Shown in pieces: positions 1 to 6,344 of a DNA stretch of 59,618 bases (position 1 is its first letter; each line of letters starts with the position of its first letter). The notes under the pieces were generated by a model, which was not told the origin of the DNA, made no database searches, and saw nothing but the letters and a program-made list of their open reading frames with translations. Made by a program: the position numbers and the translations under genes. The stretch is from an uncultured Prevotellaceae bacterium (GTDB taxonomy: Bacteria > Bacteroidota > Bacteroidia > Bacteroidales > Muribaculaceae): assembly GCA_900320055.1 (NCBI GenBank), contig ONQS01000014.1, positions 1-59,618 of the forward strand, in the 5' to 3' direction.

Positions 1-10
1 AGGATTTATT

Positions 11-571
11 ATGCGTTACACTGAAATCAAGAATTTCGAGAATGAGGAATGGCGACCGATAGAGGGTTTTGATGGTCGCTATTATGTGAGCAACTACGGG
101 CGGGTGAAAAGCCACCTGCGACACGGGTACAACCAAACCCCATGCAAGGGCTATGAACACCTGTTGCGCCCAATGGTTATGAAGATAGGCTACCAAAGAG
201 TTAGCCTGTGGATGAAGGGTGAGATTGTCCCCAAGTATGTGCATCGGCTTGTCGCTGCCGCTTTTCTCGGCGAATTGGGAGAGGGTGCGGTGGTGAACCA
301 CAAAGACGGATGCAAGACAAACAACCACGTTTCAAATCTTGAAATCACCACCCATTCGGGCAACCGTTCACACGCTGTCCGCACTGGGTTGCTCAAGGGT
401 GCAGTAAAGCAGATGCGAGCCATCGCCGTGATGAAGGACGGGCAGACGGTCGGCGAATATGAGAGCCTAACCGATGCCGCCAAAGATTTAGGGCTGGCAA
501 GACAGCACATCTTCCACGTCTTGAGTGGAGAGAGGAAAACCCACAAGGGTTACACGTTCAAATATCTTTAA
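11..571 (+). CDS. HNH homing endonuclease (NUMOD4 - HNH - NUMOD1-like)
   Basis: A 186-residue site-specific endonuclease of the free-standing phage HNH type. The N-terminus (about residues 12-35, EEWRPIEGFDGRYYVSNYGR) is a NUMOD4 motif. The middle (about 95-120) carries the HNH_3 core with VNHKDGCKTNNHVSNLE. The C-terminus (about 138-185) looks like a NUMOD1/IENR1 DNA-binding helix-turn-helix (SLTDAAKDLGLARQHIFHVLSG). The order NUMOD4-HNH-NUMOD1 is typical of phage homing endonucleases, which cut an allele lacking them and spread by repair. It lies upstream of the terminase genes in the same orientation. The start is the ATG right at the window edge; nothing upstream is visible. Family call is firm; target site unknown. 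Confidence 0.9.
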   Translation: MRYTEIKNFENEEWRPIEGFDGRYYVSNYGRVKSHLRHGYNQTPCKGYEHLLRPMVMKIGYQRVSLWMKGEIVPKYVHRLVAAAFLGELGEGAVVNHKDGCKTNNHVSNLEITTHSGNRSHAVRTGLLKGAVKQMRAIAVMKDGQTVGEYESLTDAAKDLGLARQHIFHVLSGERKTHKGYTFKYL

Positions 572-583
572 TCTTGACAAGAA

Positions 584-871
584 ATGGCAAAAAAATTTGA
601 AGAACAAAATGCGAGAACCGTATGGATTAGTCTTGATGAAAGACACCCGCCATTACTCGAAATAGGCGGGTCGTGGGATTGCAGCAAAGACGTGTTAGTC
701 GTAACCATAACGCATGACACCCCACAAATAGGTCGCTATGAGGTCGATTACATGAACGGCGAAAATTATTGGCTAATCCACGGGAAGGGTGGCAAGACAA
801 AAGAATTTCTTGAGGGGACAAATGAAAGATTTGTGACCCACTGGCATCCACTCCCACCAATGCCTAAATAA
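584..871 (+). CDS. Small phage protein of unknown function (95 aa)
   Basis: Not recognised. It encodes 95 residues, soluble, with no signal peptide or membrane segment, and mixed beta-like content (VLVVTITHD, GRYEVDYMNG). It starts 12 bases after the homing endonuclease stop and ends 8 bases before the methyltransferase start, so the three look co-transcribed. Coding potential is supported by the tight spacing and the lack of a better overlapping frame. It could be an accessory factor for the methyltransferase or an early phage protein, but nothing in the sequence decides this. Confidence 0.6.
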   Translation: MAKKFEEQNARTVWISLDERHPPLLEIGGSWDCSKDVLVVTITHDTPQIGRYEVDYMNGENYWLIHGKGGKTKEFLEGTNERFVTHWHPLPPMPK

Positions 872-879
872 ATTGAGTT

Positions 880-1479
880 ATGGATTGGACTGGAAATAGG
901 AATAGCATCTTCAAGACGCTTGGTGCGAGCAACCACTCAAGCGAAGAGCGAGAGCCTAACGACTTCTACGCTACTGACCCCGATGCCATCAATTACCTTG
1001 TTAAGCATATTGAACTACCGAGGCGGGTGCTTGAGCCTTCATGCGGCGCAGGACATTTGTCGGTGCGTTTGGAAGAACTGGGGCATGAAGTCAAATCCTA
1101 CGACCTCATTGACCGTGGATACGGCGAGGTGCAGGACTTCTTTGCAATGGGCAACCCGCCCTTTGAAGGCGACTTCGCTATTGTCACTAACCCGCCATAT
1201 AAATTCGCCAAAGAATTTGTATTGCACTCGCTTGAACTTGTGCCCGATGGCTGTCTTGTGTGTATGTTCCTAAAAACGACATTTGCGGAGGGTAAGGGAC
1301 GTTATAGGGACTTGTTCTGCAAATACCCCCCCCTCAAGGTGTTACAATGCGTTGAGCGTATATTGTGCGCCAAAAACGGGGACTTTGAATACCGACGCAA
1401 AAATGGTAGTTCTATTGCCTACGCTTGGTGGGTGTGGCAAAAAGGCTACAAGGGGCAAACGATTTTAGATTGGGTTTAG
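880..1479 (+). CDS. Phage DNA adenine methyltransferase (NPPY type)
   Basis: A 199-residue class I S-adenosylmethionine-dependent methyltransferase. Motif I for AdoMet binding is VLEPSCGAGHLSVRL (about residues 50-64). An acidic motif II region follows (VKSYDLIDRG). The catalytic motif IV is TNPPYKFA (about 105-112), typical of N6-adenine methylation. The N-terminus includes NDFYATDPDAI, a segment common in small phage methyltransferases. There is no attached endonuclease or specificity subunit, so it is probably an orphan enzyme that modifies phage DNA against restriction or in regulation. The TAG stop is followed without a break, in the same frame, by an epimerase remnant. The enzyme class is clear; recognition sequence is unknown. 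Confidence 0.88.
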   Translation: MDWTGNRNSIFKTLGASNHSSEEREPNDFYATDPDAINYLVKHIELPRRVLEPSCGAGHLSVRLEELGHEVKSYDLIDRGYGEVQDFFAMGNPPFEGDFAIVTNPPYKFAKEFVLHSLELVPDGCLVCMFLKTTFAEGKGRYRDLFCKYPPLKVLQCVERILCAKNGDFEYRRKNGSSIAYAWWVWQKGYKGQTILDWV

Positions 1480-1899
1480 CGTTTCAACGAGCAGTTCGCG
1501 AAAGCCTACTGCCCGTCCGCGACTGGGGTGCGCCTGCACAACGTGTATGGCCGGGAGCCACGACAAGGAACTCTGCTTTACAACCTGCTCCACGGTCCAT
1601 GCACCATCTACAACGGCGGGCGCAACGTGCGCCACTTCACCTACATCGGGGACGCTGCCGAGGCCCTCATCTATGCCTACGGCTGCAACCGCCAGCTGGT
1701 GAACGTGCGCAACCCCACAAGCAACACGGTGCGTGAGTTCTGCGACGAGGTGGCCAAGTACCGAGACCTCAACCTGGACTACACCGACGAGTTGCGACCC
1801 CTCGACAATTTCGCCCAATCGGTGGACGAGGGGATTTATTGCGTACCTTTGCACTACCGAGACATCAGGCAAGGACTTGCCTTGACCCTTTCGGAGTGA
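1480..1899 (+). pseudogene. 3' remnant of an NAD-dependent sugar-nucleotide epimerase
   Basis: The codons right after the methyltransferase TAG read RFNEQFAKAYCPSATGVRLH and then NVYGREPRQGTLLYNLL, the C-terminal half of an extended short-chain dehydrogenase/epimerase. VRLHNVYG and FTYIGDAAEALIYA (family form: H-x-x-D-x-A) are the substrate-domain landmarks. The N-terminal Rossmann fold with GxxGxxG and the catalytic YxxxK are missing. No ATG opens it; a GTG at 1528 could start an about 123-residue product but would leave no active enzyme. Its codons are more GC-rich than the methyltransferase before it. The simplest reading is a stranded 3' end of a host-derived gene whose 5' half was replaced during phage recombination. 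Confidence 0.75.
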
Positions 1900-1970
1900 G
1901 AGTGAATGTTTGACTTGACCGCTGGTGTCTGCGTCGCATCGCGGAGCCAGCGGTTTTTAATCTGAATGAC

Positions 1971-2510
1971 ATGGCACAACGAAAAAATGAACATGGGCTG
2001 ACCCCGAAGCAGGAGGCTTTCTGCCATGCCTACGTCAATGCCTATGGCACTGAGGACTTCGGCAACGCCACCGCTGCGCTGCTGAAAGTATATGGCTACA
2101 AGAGCCAAAAAGGGGCATGGGAGGCCGCATCTCGCTTGATGAATGACAGCAAGGTGACCGCAAGGTTGAACGAACTCCTGTTGGAGAAGATCAGCGAAGC
2201 TGACGCTAACGCTCAGTCGCTCATCGACCGCGACAAGATGGCTGCAAATTTCGACGATGCGCTGCTATGGGCACCCGACCCCGAGACTGGACGAGACATG
2301 AAGATAAACATCACCAAGCTGCCGAAATGGATACGGGTGCTCGGCACCTGGAAGACCATTGGTGGTAGAGCCGTCTTTGTCGTTGACAAGGAGGCTGCGA
2401 GAGAGCGACTGCACAAGGCACTCATCAAGACGAAAGTCGAGCATAGTATGTCGGATGATTTCCCGATGGCTGACGGCAAGGTCAGCATAACGTTCCGCAA
2501 AAATGTTTGA
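1971..2510 (+). CDS. Terminase small subunit
   Basis: A 179-residue DNA-recognition subunit of the packaging motor. The N-terminus (LTPKQEAFCHAYVNAYG, about residues 10-26) and the following ATAALLKVYGYKSQKGAWEAASRL form the helix-turn-helix typical of the Terminase_2/XtmA-like family. The gene overlaps the large-subunit start by 8 bases, the usual arrangement for translational coupling. The small subunit binds the packaging-initiation site and stimulates the large-subunit ATPase. The C-terminal part contains a basic, beta-rich stretch (ADGKVSITFRKNV). The call rests on motif resemblance plus position directly upstream of TerL. Confidence 0.85.
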   Translation: MAQRKNEHGLTPKQEAFCHAYVNAYGTEDFGNATAALLKVYGYKSQKGAWEAASRLMNDSKVTARLNELLLEKISEADANAQSLIDRDKMAANFDDALLWAPDPETGRDMKINITKLPKWIRVLGTWKTIGGRAVFVVDKEAARERLHKALIKTKVEHSMSDDFPMADGKVSITFRKNV

Positions 2511-4179
2511 TATACCAGGCGAAGGATTGTCACCGAACGCCTTTTGGCTTCTGCGCTGCACTCTCGATCCAAGTTTGCGGTACATCGTCATGTATGGCGG
2601 TTCTTCGTCCGGCAAATCCTACTCAGCGGCACAAATATTGTCGTTACTTGCATACTACGAGGGAGGAAACACCCTCGTAATGCGCAAGGTTGGAGCGTCG
2701 ATAGAGAAAACTATCTATGCTGATTTCCGTGCGGCCCTCAACGGCATTGAGACGCTTGATGGCAAGTATCGCCTAAAGCAGAACAGTATCGTGTTCCCGT
2801 CGAAAGGGACACGCATAGACTTCAGTGGATTGGACGATCCAGAGAAGATCAAGGGTATCAGTCAGTACAAGCGAGTGTTCTTGGATGAGTTGAGCGAGTA
2901 TGACGAGAGCGACTTCAAGCAAATCCGTTTGCGCCTGCGTGGAAAAGCGGGGCAGCAAATTCTCGCCGCCTTCAACCCAATCAGCGAGGAACACTGGATT
3001 AAAAAACACTGGTTCGACAAGGAAGAATGGAATGAGATACCGATGGCTTTGGAGTTCGATGGTGTGCCATTGCCTACCAAGTATTGCACTGTTAAGTCGG
3101 TGCGGATGAACAGCGCAAAGCAAATCCTCAACCCCAAAACGGGCGAGTTCGAGGAGCATGCGCCCGACACCATCGTCATCCAATCAACCTACTTGAACAA
3201 CTTCTGGGTGGTGGGCTCGCCTGACGGCACCTACGGCTACTACGATTACCAGGCTATCGCCAACTTCGAGCGTGACCGCATCAACGACCCCGACTATTAC
3301 CAGGTCTATGCCTTGGGCGAGTGGGGCCACATCCGCACTGGTGCCGAGTTCTTCCCCTCGTTTAATCGTGGGACTGTCTGCGGTAATCATCCGTTCAACC
3401 CCGAGTTGCCCATCCACGTCTGTATGGACTCCAACGTACTGCCGTATGTCACGGCCACGTTCTTCCAAAAAGAATATAAGCCCGACGATGTTCAGCAAGT
3501 TACGCAGTTTGATGAACTGCCTATTGAGTCACCAAACAACAGTGCGAGAAAGGCGGCGAGGGTCATAGCCGGGAGATTGCGGGAATACCACTACGAGGAC
3601 AAGGTCTATCTGCATGGTGACGCATCGGGCAAGGCCGCGAACACCATTGACGAGCAGAACCGCTCGTTCTTTGACCTGGTCATCGACGAGCTGGAGAAGG
3701 AAGGCTTTGAGGTGGTGGACTGCATCGGCAAGAAGAACCCGAGTGTGTCCGCGTCGGGCGAGTTCATCAATGCCGTGTGGGACGGCCGTGTCCCCGGTGT
3801 AGTTATCAACATTGATAATTCCTGTGTCACGAGCATTGACGATTACCAGGCCGTGCAGAAGGACGAGAACGGGGCCATGGCGAAGATGAAGGTCAAGGAT
3901 CCCGTGAGCAAGCTGTCGTATGAGGCACATGGCCACTGTTTTGTCGGCGACACGATGGTAGCCACCGACCATGGAGATGTGCCAATCAAGGACGTAAAGA
4001 TAGGCGACCGAGTTTTAACAAGATTTGGCTTTTCCAATGTCTATAATTCATTGTGTACCAGTAGGAATACTCGATATTTTTTCGTAACTTTGTGTGGTGA
4101 AACACTACGTTGCACCTATGACCACCCGATATACACCGATAGGGGGTTTGTTGGGGGTTTGTTTCCGCTTATCAGTTGA
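2503..4179 (+). CDS. Terminase large subunit, N-extein plus N-half of an intein (frame-broken)
   Basis: The first 478 residues are a phage packaging ATPase/nuclease. Walker A is GGSSSGKS (about residues 33-40), Walker B is VFLDE (about 126-130), and two nuclease aspartates lie in HVCMDSN and LHGDASG. After EAHGH the protein changes into an intein: Cys1 at 3937 starts CFVGDTMVATDHGDVPI (block A), and GETLRCTYDHPIYT (block B, TxxH) ends near 4138. The frame then hits an 11-bp tandem duplication and stops at 4179 with a foreign tail. Removing one repeat copy joins it to the frame ending at 5504. As the sequence stands, full-length terminase needs frame restoration or a ribosomal shift. Confidence 0.85.
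   Translation: MFDIPGEGLSPNAFWLLRCTLDPSLRYIVMYGGSSSGKSYSAAQILSLLAYYEGGNTLVMRKVGASIEKTIYADFRAALNGIETLDGKYRLKQNSIVFPSKGTRIDFSGLDDPEKIKGISQYKRVFLDELSEYDESDFKQIRLRLRGKAGQQILAAFNPISEEHWIKKHWFDKEEWNEIPMALEFDGVPLPTKYCTVKSVRMNSAKQILNPKTGEFEEHAPDTIVIQSTYLNNFWVVGSPDGTYGYYDYQAIANFERDRINDPDYYQVYALGEWGHIRTGAEFFPSFNRGTVCGNHPFNPELPIHVCMDSNVLPYVTATFFQKEYKPDDVQQVTQFDELPIESPNNSARKAARVIAGRLREYHYEDKVYLHGDASGKAANTIDEQNRSFFDLVIDELEKEGFEVVDCIGKKNPSVSASGEFINAVWDGRVPGVVINIDNSCVTSIDDYQAVQKDENGAMAKMKVKDPVSKLSYEAHGHCFVGDTMVATDHGDVPIKDVKIGDRVLTRFGFSNVYNSLCTSRNTRYFFVTLCGETLRCTYDHPIYTDRGFVGGLFPLIS
4142..4163 (+). repeat. 11-bp perfect tandem duplication breaking the TerL-intein frame
   Basis: GGGGGTTTGTT occurs at 4142-4152 and again at 4153-4163. 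With both copies the reading frame runs into TGA at 4177-4179. With one copy the translation continues RGFVSAYQLRVGDTIVK, which matches the usual intein pattern after block B (short strand, then LxVGDxV). The duplication is therefore very likely a recent slippage or recombination product, and it could revert by the same route. A sequencing or assembly error in a G-rich tract is the main alternative. Confidence 0.85.
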
Positions 4180-5504
4180 GGGTTGGTGATACGATTGTCA
4201 AACTTAAAGATGGTAAATTATGCAGAGAGAGACTACAACGTACAACGGTTGCAAGTTCCATCGCTACCCTGATGCAAAACGTGAGAGCGATAGGCGATAC
4301 TTTAAGGGTTGGGTTGAGATTGAAGGGAAGTGGACAAAAATCACACTCCACCGCTATATGTGGCTCGTTGAGCGTGGCCCAATTCCAGAAGGTTATCATG
4401 TTCATCACGTTGATGGCGATTACAGTAATAACACAATCGACAACCTGGCTCTGTTGTCAGCTGGCGAGCATGAGTCGCTACATAGTGAGAACGCTTCTGA
4501 AGATGTCAAGAAAAAGCGCACCCAAGCCTTGCGCGACAACAGCGACAAGGCTGCCGAATGGCACCACTCCGAAGAAGGTCGCAAGTGGCATTCTCAAAAC
4601 TCTAAAAAGCAAATGGCAGAGCGTGAGTTCAAGACTTACACTTGCCAATGCTGTGGAAAAGAGTTCCGAAGCCGTTCTATCCAGGGTGGCAAATTCTGCG
4701 GGAATAGTTGCAAGTCAAAATGGCGCAGAGACCAAGGACTTGACAACGTGGAACGTGTTTGTGCAGAGTGTGGCTCTAAATTTGTTGTCAATCGCTACTC
4801 AAAGCAGAAGTATTGTAGCAGGTCGTGTGCCTCTAAGCATCGCAGGTCGCTGCGAGGTGTATGACATTTCGGTGGATGCCGCCGAGTTCTTTGCCGATGG
4901 CATCCTTGTGCATAACTGTTCCGACACGCTGCGCTATGCGGTCGTTGACCTGCTGCGCTCCCAGTTCACCGAGTTCTCGATGGGACGCAAGCGCAGCCTC
5001 TACAACGAGAGCGAGTTCAAGTTTTTCAATCCCGCCACCGAGTACGAGTACGACACCACGATGGTCTATGTGCTGCCGAACTTCGGCGGTGTGTTCTCCC
5101 TGGTGCGTATCGGCAAGGTGGGCGACCGCTGGCACCTCACCGATGTGTGCTGCCGCACAGTCAAGGGCAACGACGAGATAGTGTCCGCCGTTACGGAGAT
5201 GTCGGCCGACCGCTATGTGGTAGAATGCCAACAGGCGTACTTCCCAATGGTGCGGGAGCTCCGTGCCTCCCTGGGCGATGTCGCCGTGGTGAAGATGGGC
5301 AGCGACCACAGGACGAGGATAGCAGCGACGAGCGACTGGATCAGGGCTCACGTCCATATCGACCCCGAGCGGATGAACGAGCAGGAGTACGGCCGTTTCG
5401 TCAACGACATGCTGGACTACAACGACGAGTCGCCAGCAGAGGTTGCGGTGGCCAGTGCGGCCTTGTCGGGTGCCGCTCGCGTCATCATCCGCAACGGGCT
5501 ATAA
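4164..5504 (+). CDS. Terminase large subunit, intein C-half plus C-extein
   Basis: In the frame after the 11-bp duplication, translation runs without a stop from the repeat to TAA at 5502-5504. It begins with intein residues SAYQLRVGDTIVKLKDGKL, continues through about 210 residues with no recognisable fold (the region under the HNH gene), then gives blocks F and G and ends the intein at N4916. The 195-residue C-extein begins CSDTLRYAVVDLL, where the Asp should be the third metal ligand of the RNase-H-like nuclease, and ends with the TerL tail. No clear independent start is visible, so this part depends on the upstream frame. Confidence 0.8.
   Translation, partial: SAYQLRVGDTIVKLKDGKLCRERLQRTTVASSIATLMQNVRAIGDTLRVGLRLKGSGQKSHSTAICGSLSVAQFQKVIMFITLMAITVITQSTTWLCCQLASMSRYIVRTLLKMSRKSAPKPCATTATRLPNGTTPKKVASGILKTLKSKWQSVSSRLTLANAVEKSSEAVLSRVANSAGIVASQNGAETKDLTTWNVFVQSVALNLLSIATQSRSIVAGRVPLSIAGRCEVYDISVDAAEFFADGILVHNCSDTLRYAVVDLLRSQFTEFSMGRKRSLYNESEFKFFNPATEYEYDTTMVYVLPNFGGVFSLVRIGKVGDRWHLTDVCCRTVKGNDEIVSAVTEMSADRYVVECQQAYFPMVRELRASLGDVAVVKMGSDHRTRIAATSDWIRAHVHIDPERMNEQEYGRFVNDMLDYNDESPAEVAVASAALSGAARVIIRNGL
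4220..4864 (+). CDS. HNH homing endonuclease nested out of frame inside the intein
   Basis: A 214-residue HNH endonuclease with its own ATG; a TAA six bases upstream (4214-4216) in the same frame shows that it is not a fusion to the intein. The core is HRYMWLVERGPIPEGYHVHH followed by VDGDYSNNTIDNLALLSAGE, the phage HNH_3 pattern. The C-terminal third holds paired zinc-finger cysteines (CQCCGKEF, FCGNSCKSKW, CAECGSKF, YCSRSCASKH), a likely DNA-binding part. It lies in frame 2, while the intein frame (frame 3 after the duplication) stays open across the whole gene. Its TGA (4862-4864) overlaps the start of intein block F. It probably makes the cut that lets the intein spread. Confidence 0.9.
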   Translation: MQRETTTYNGCKFHRYPDAKRESDRRYFKGWVEIEGKWTKITLHRYMWLVERGPIPEGYHVHHVDGDYSNNTIDNLALLSAGEHESLHSENASEDVKKKRTQALRDNSDKAAEWHHSEEGRKWHSQNSKKQMAEREFKTYTCQCCGKEFRSRSIQGGKFCGNSCKSKWRRDQGLDNVERVCAECGSKFVVNRYSKQKYCSRSCASKHRRSLRGV

Positions 5505-5526
5505 CCTTACAAGCTAACCTTACAAG
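5502..5526 (+). repeat. Tandem 12-mer at the TerL stop codon
   Basis: TAACCTTACAAG occurs at 5502-5513, where its first three bases are the TerL stop, and again at 5515-5526. A GGTTAA that could pair back with these copies follows at about 5535. It may form part of a weak terminator or a protein-binding site ahead of the next promoter, but no strong stem with a T-tract is seen. Confidence 0.4.
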
Positions 5527-5574
5527 TTAAACCAGGTTAAGGCGAAAAAATGCCCTCAAAATCAGGCCTGCTGG

Positions 5575-5627
5575 TACAATTTTTGCAACTATATAAGTGT
5601 AAGTCAAACATTTAATTCCTAAAAGTT
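5575..5627 (+). promoter_or_regulatory. Leader type L1: promoter and 5' UTR of the 5628 gene
   Basis: The stretch GGTACAATTTTTGCAACTAT, then AAGTGTAA and AGTCAAACATTTAATTCCT (5602-5620), ends with AAAGTTATG. Nearly the same string precedes the gene at 18759. The -7 element is a degenerate TAnnTTTG (AATTTTTG, 5578-5585). The shared A/T-rich leader just before the ATG is conserved over about 28 bases, so it probably includes the ribosome-loading region as well as the promoter. Confidence 0.6.
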
Positions 5628-6185
5628 ATGAAACCTACAAGTTTATCACCCGAGTTCTACGAGAACCTGTACAACGAGATTATCCGCGACTACGATTTTG
5701 ACCCTGATTGTGATGACGCCGAAGAGACCCAGTGCTCAACCTACATTGATGTCGAGGACTTCCAGGGCTTCTACATCTGCCTCAAGGCCACCTACGAGCT
5801 CAACCTCATTGATGACTCCTTTGACCACGCCTTCGGAACAGAATACGGGTGGCACATGGAAATTGGCGAACTCATCGACATCGAGGAAGTGACCATGTAC
5901 GATGAGGATGGCAATGACGTGAGCAAGTTATTTGACTATGATGCCTTCTTCGAGCAGTTCAAGAAGCGTGAGGTGAAGTTCATGAACGGCACAGTGATTA
6001 AGAGCGGCGACACCGTCATTGCTCACTGCAACTACAACCGCTACGAACTGGCCGAATTCCTCTACCGCGACTCCAGGACCGACGAGTACATCTGCAAGCC
6101 TCTCGGATCTCACCGCTATTCCCGCTCCTTCAAGCGCATTTTCCCAAACACCGAGGAGAACCGCAGAAACGCCAAAATCGCTTAA
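5628..6185 (+). CDS. Acidic phage protein of unknown function (185 aa)
   Basis: Not recognised. It has 185 residues and a strongly acidic first two-thirds (DYDFDPDCDDAEE, ELIDIEEVTMYDEDGNDV), then a basic end (SHRYSRSFKRIFPNTEENRR). There is no signal peptide or membrane segment. It lies between terminase and portal, a place where phages often carry insertions. It has its own promoter/leader, shared with the 18759 gene, and a terminator directly after it. That isolated transcription unit suggests an accessory gene expressed separately from the head genes, perhaps in the lysogen. Confidence 0.6.
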   Translation: MKPTSLSPEFYENLYNEIIRDYDFDPDCDDAEETQCSTYIDVEDFQGFYICLKATYELNLIDDSFDHAFGTEYGWHMEIGELIDIEEVTMYDEDGNDVSKLFDYDAFFEQFKKREVKFMNGTVIKSGDTVIAHCNYNRYELAEFLYRDSRTDEYICKPLGSHRYSRSFKRIFPNTEENRRNAKIA

Positions 6186-6205
6186 CGAGAGTATTTTTTG
6201 AAACA

Positions 6206-6247
6206 TAATAAAACACTGCTAACAATCAGCGCGTTAGCGGTGTTTTT
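6206..6247 (+). terminator. Terminator after the 5628 gene
   Basis: AACACTGCTAAC and GTTAGCGGTGTT form a 12-bp stem with one G-U pair, followed by TTTTTTCG. It separates the accessory unit from the portal promoter immediately downstream. Confidence 0.85.
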
Positions 6248-6273
6248 TCGTTTGCGCGCCCGTTTGCGGGTTT

Positions 6274-6322
6274 TCAAGAATTCGGGGTTTTGGAAAACGA
6301 GCATTTTTTGTAAATACTTTTG
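6274..6322 (+). promoter_or_regulatory. Phage promoter module P1 (TCAAGAATT box) before the portal
   Basis: TCAAGAATT (6274-6282) is followed by TTTG (6289-6292), 22 bases, and TACTTTTG (6315-6322). The last two match the Bacteroidetes -33 and -7 elements. The same layout occurs at 19443-19491 and 25851-25899. Transcription should begin near 6328, about 17 bases before the portal ATG at 6345, which argues against the longer reading that starts upstream at 6198. Confidence 0.75.
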
Positions 6323-6344
6323 TGCTTGTATCAATCGCAAGCAC

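Larger units (their letters stand above)
3937..4916 (+). other. Intein (Hint splicing domain) inserted in TerL
   Basis: The element runs from Cys1 (TGT at 3937) to the terminal Asn (AAC at 4914-4916), with the first C-extein residue a Cys at 4917. Block A, block B with TxxH (TYDH), block F (VYDISVDAAEFFADG) and block G (ILVHN, penultimate His and terminal Asn) are all present, so every residue needed for splicing is intact. The length is 980 bases, not a multiple of three; without the 11-bp duplication it is 969 bases, exactly 323 codons. It separates GH from SD in the nuclease motif of TerL, a conserved spot of the kind inteins prefer. Removal would give a 673-residue terminase. Confidence 0.88.

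Noticed and set aside
27-35. TCAAGAATT inside the first HNH gene
   Set aside because: It is coding sequence (Ile-Lys-Asn-Phe) without TTTG or TAnnTTTG at the right distance.
1528-1899. Short epimerase as a functional gene from GTG 1528
   Set aside because: No Rossmann fold or catalytic YxxxK; epimerase-like codons continue upstream to the methyltransferase stop, so the GTG is not the natural start.
3937-4916. Self-splicing group I or II intron in TerL
   Set aside because: The flanks encode intact Hint-domain protein motifs with Cys1 and terminal His-Asn-Cys, and the frame is open through the element; this is an intein.
6198-6344. Portal gene starting at 6198
   Set aside because: This start lies before the terminator stem and the promoter module; ATG 6345 fits portal N-termini.
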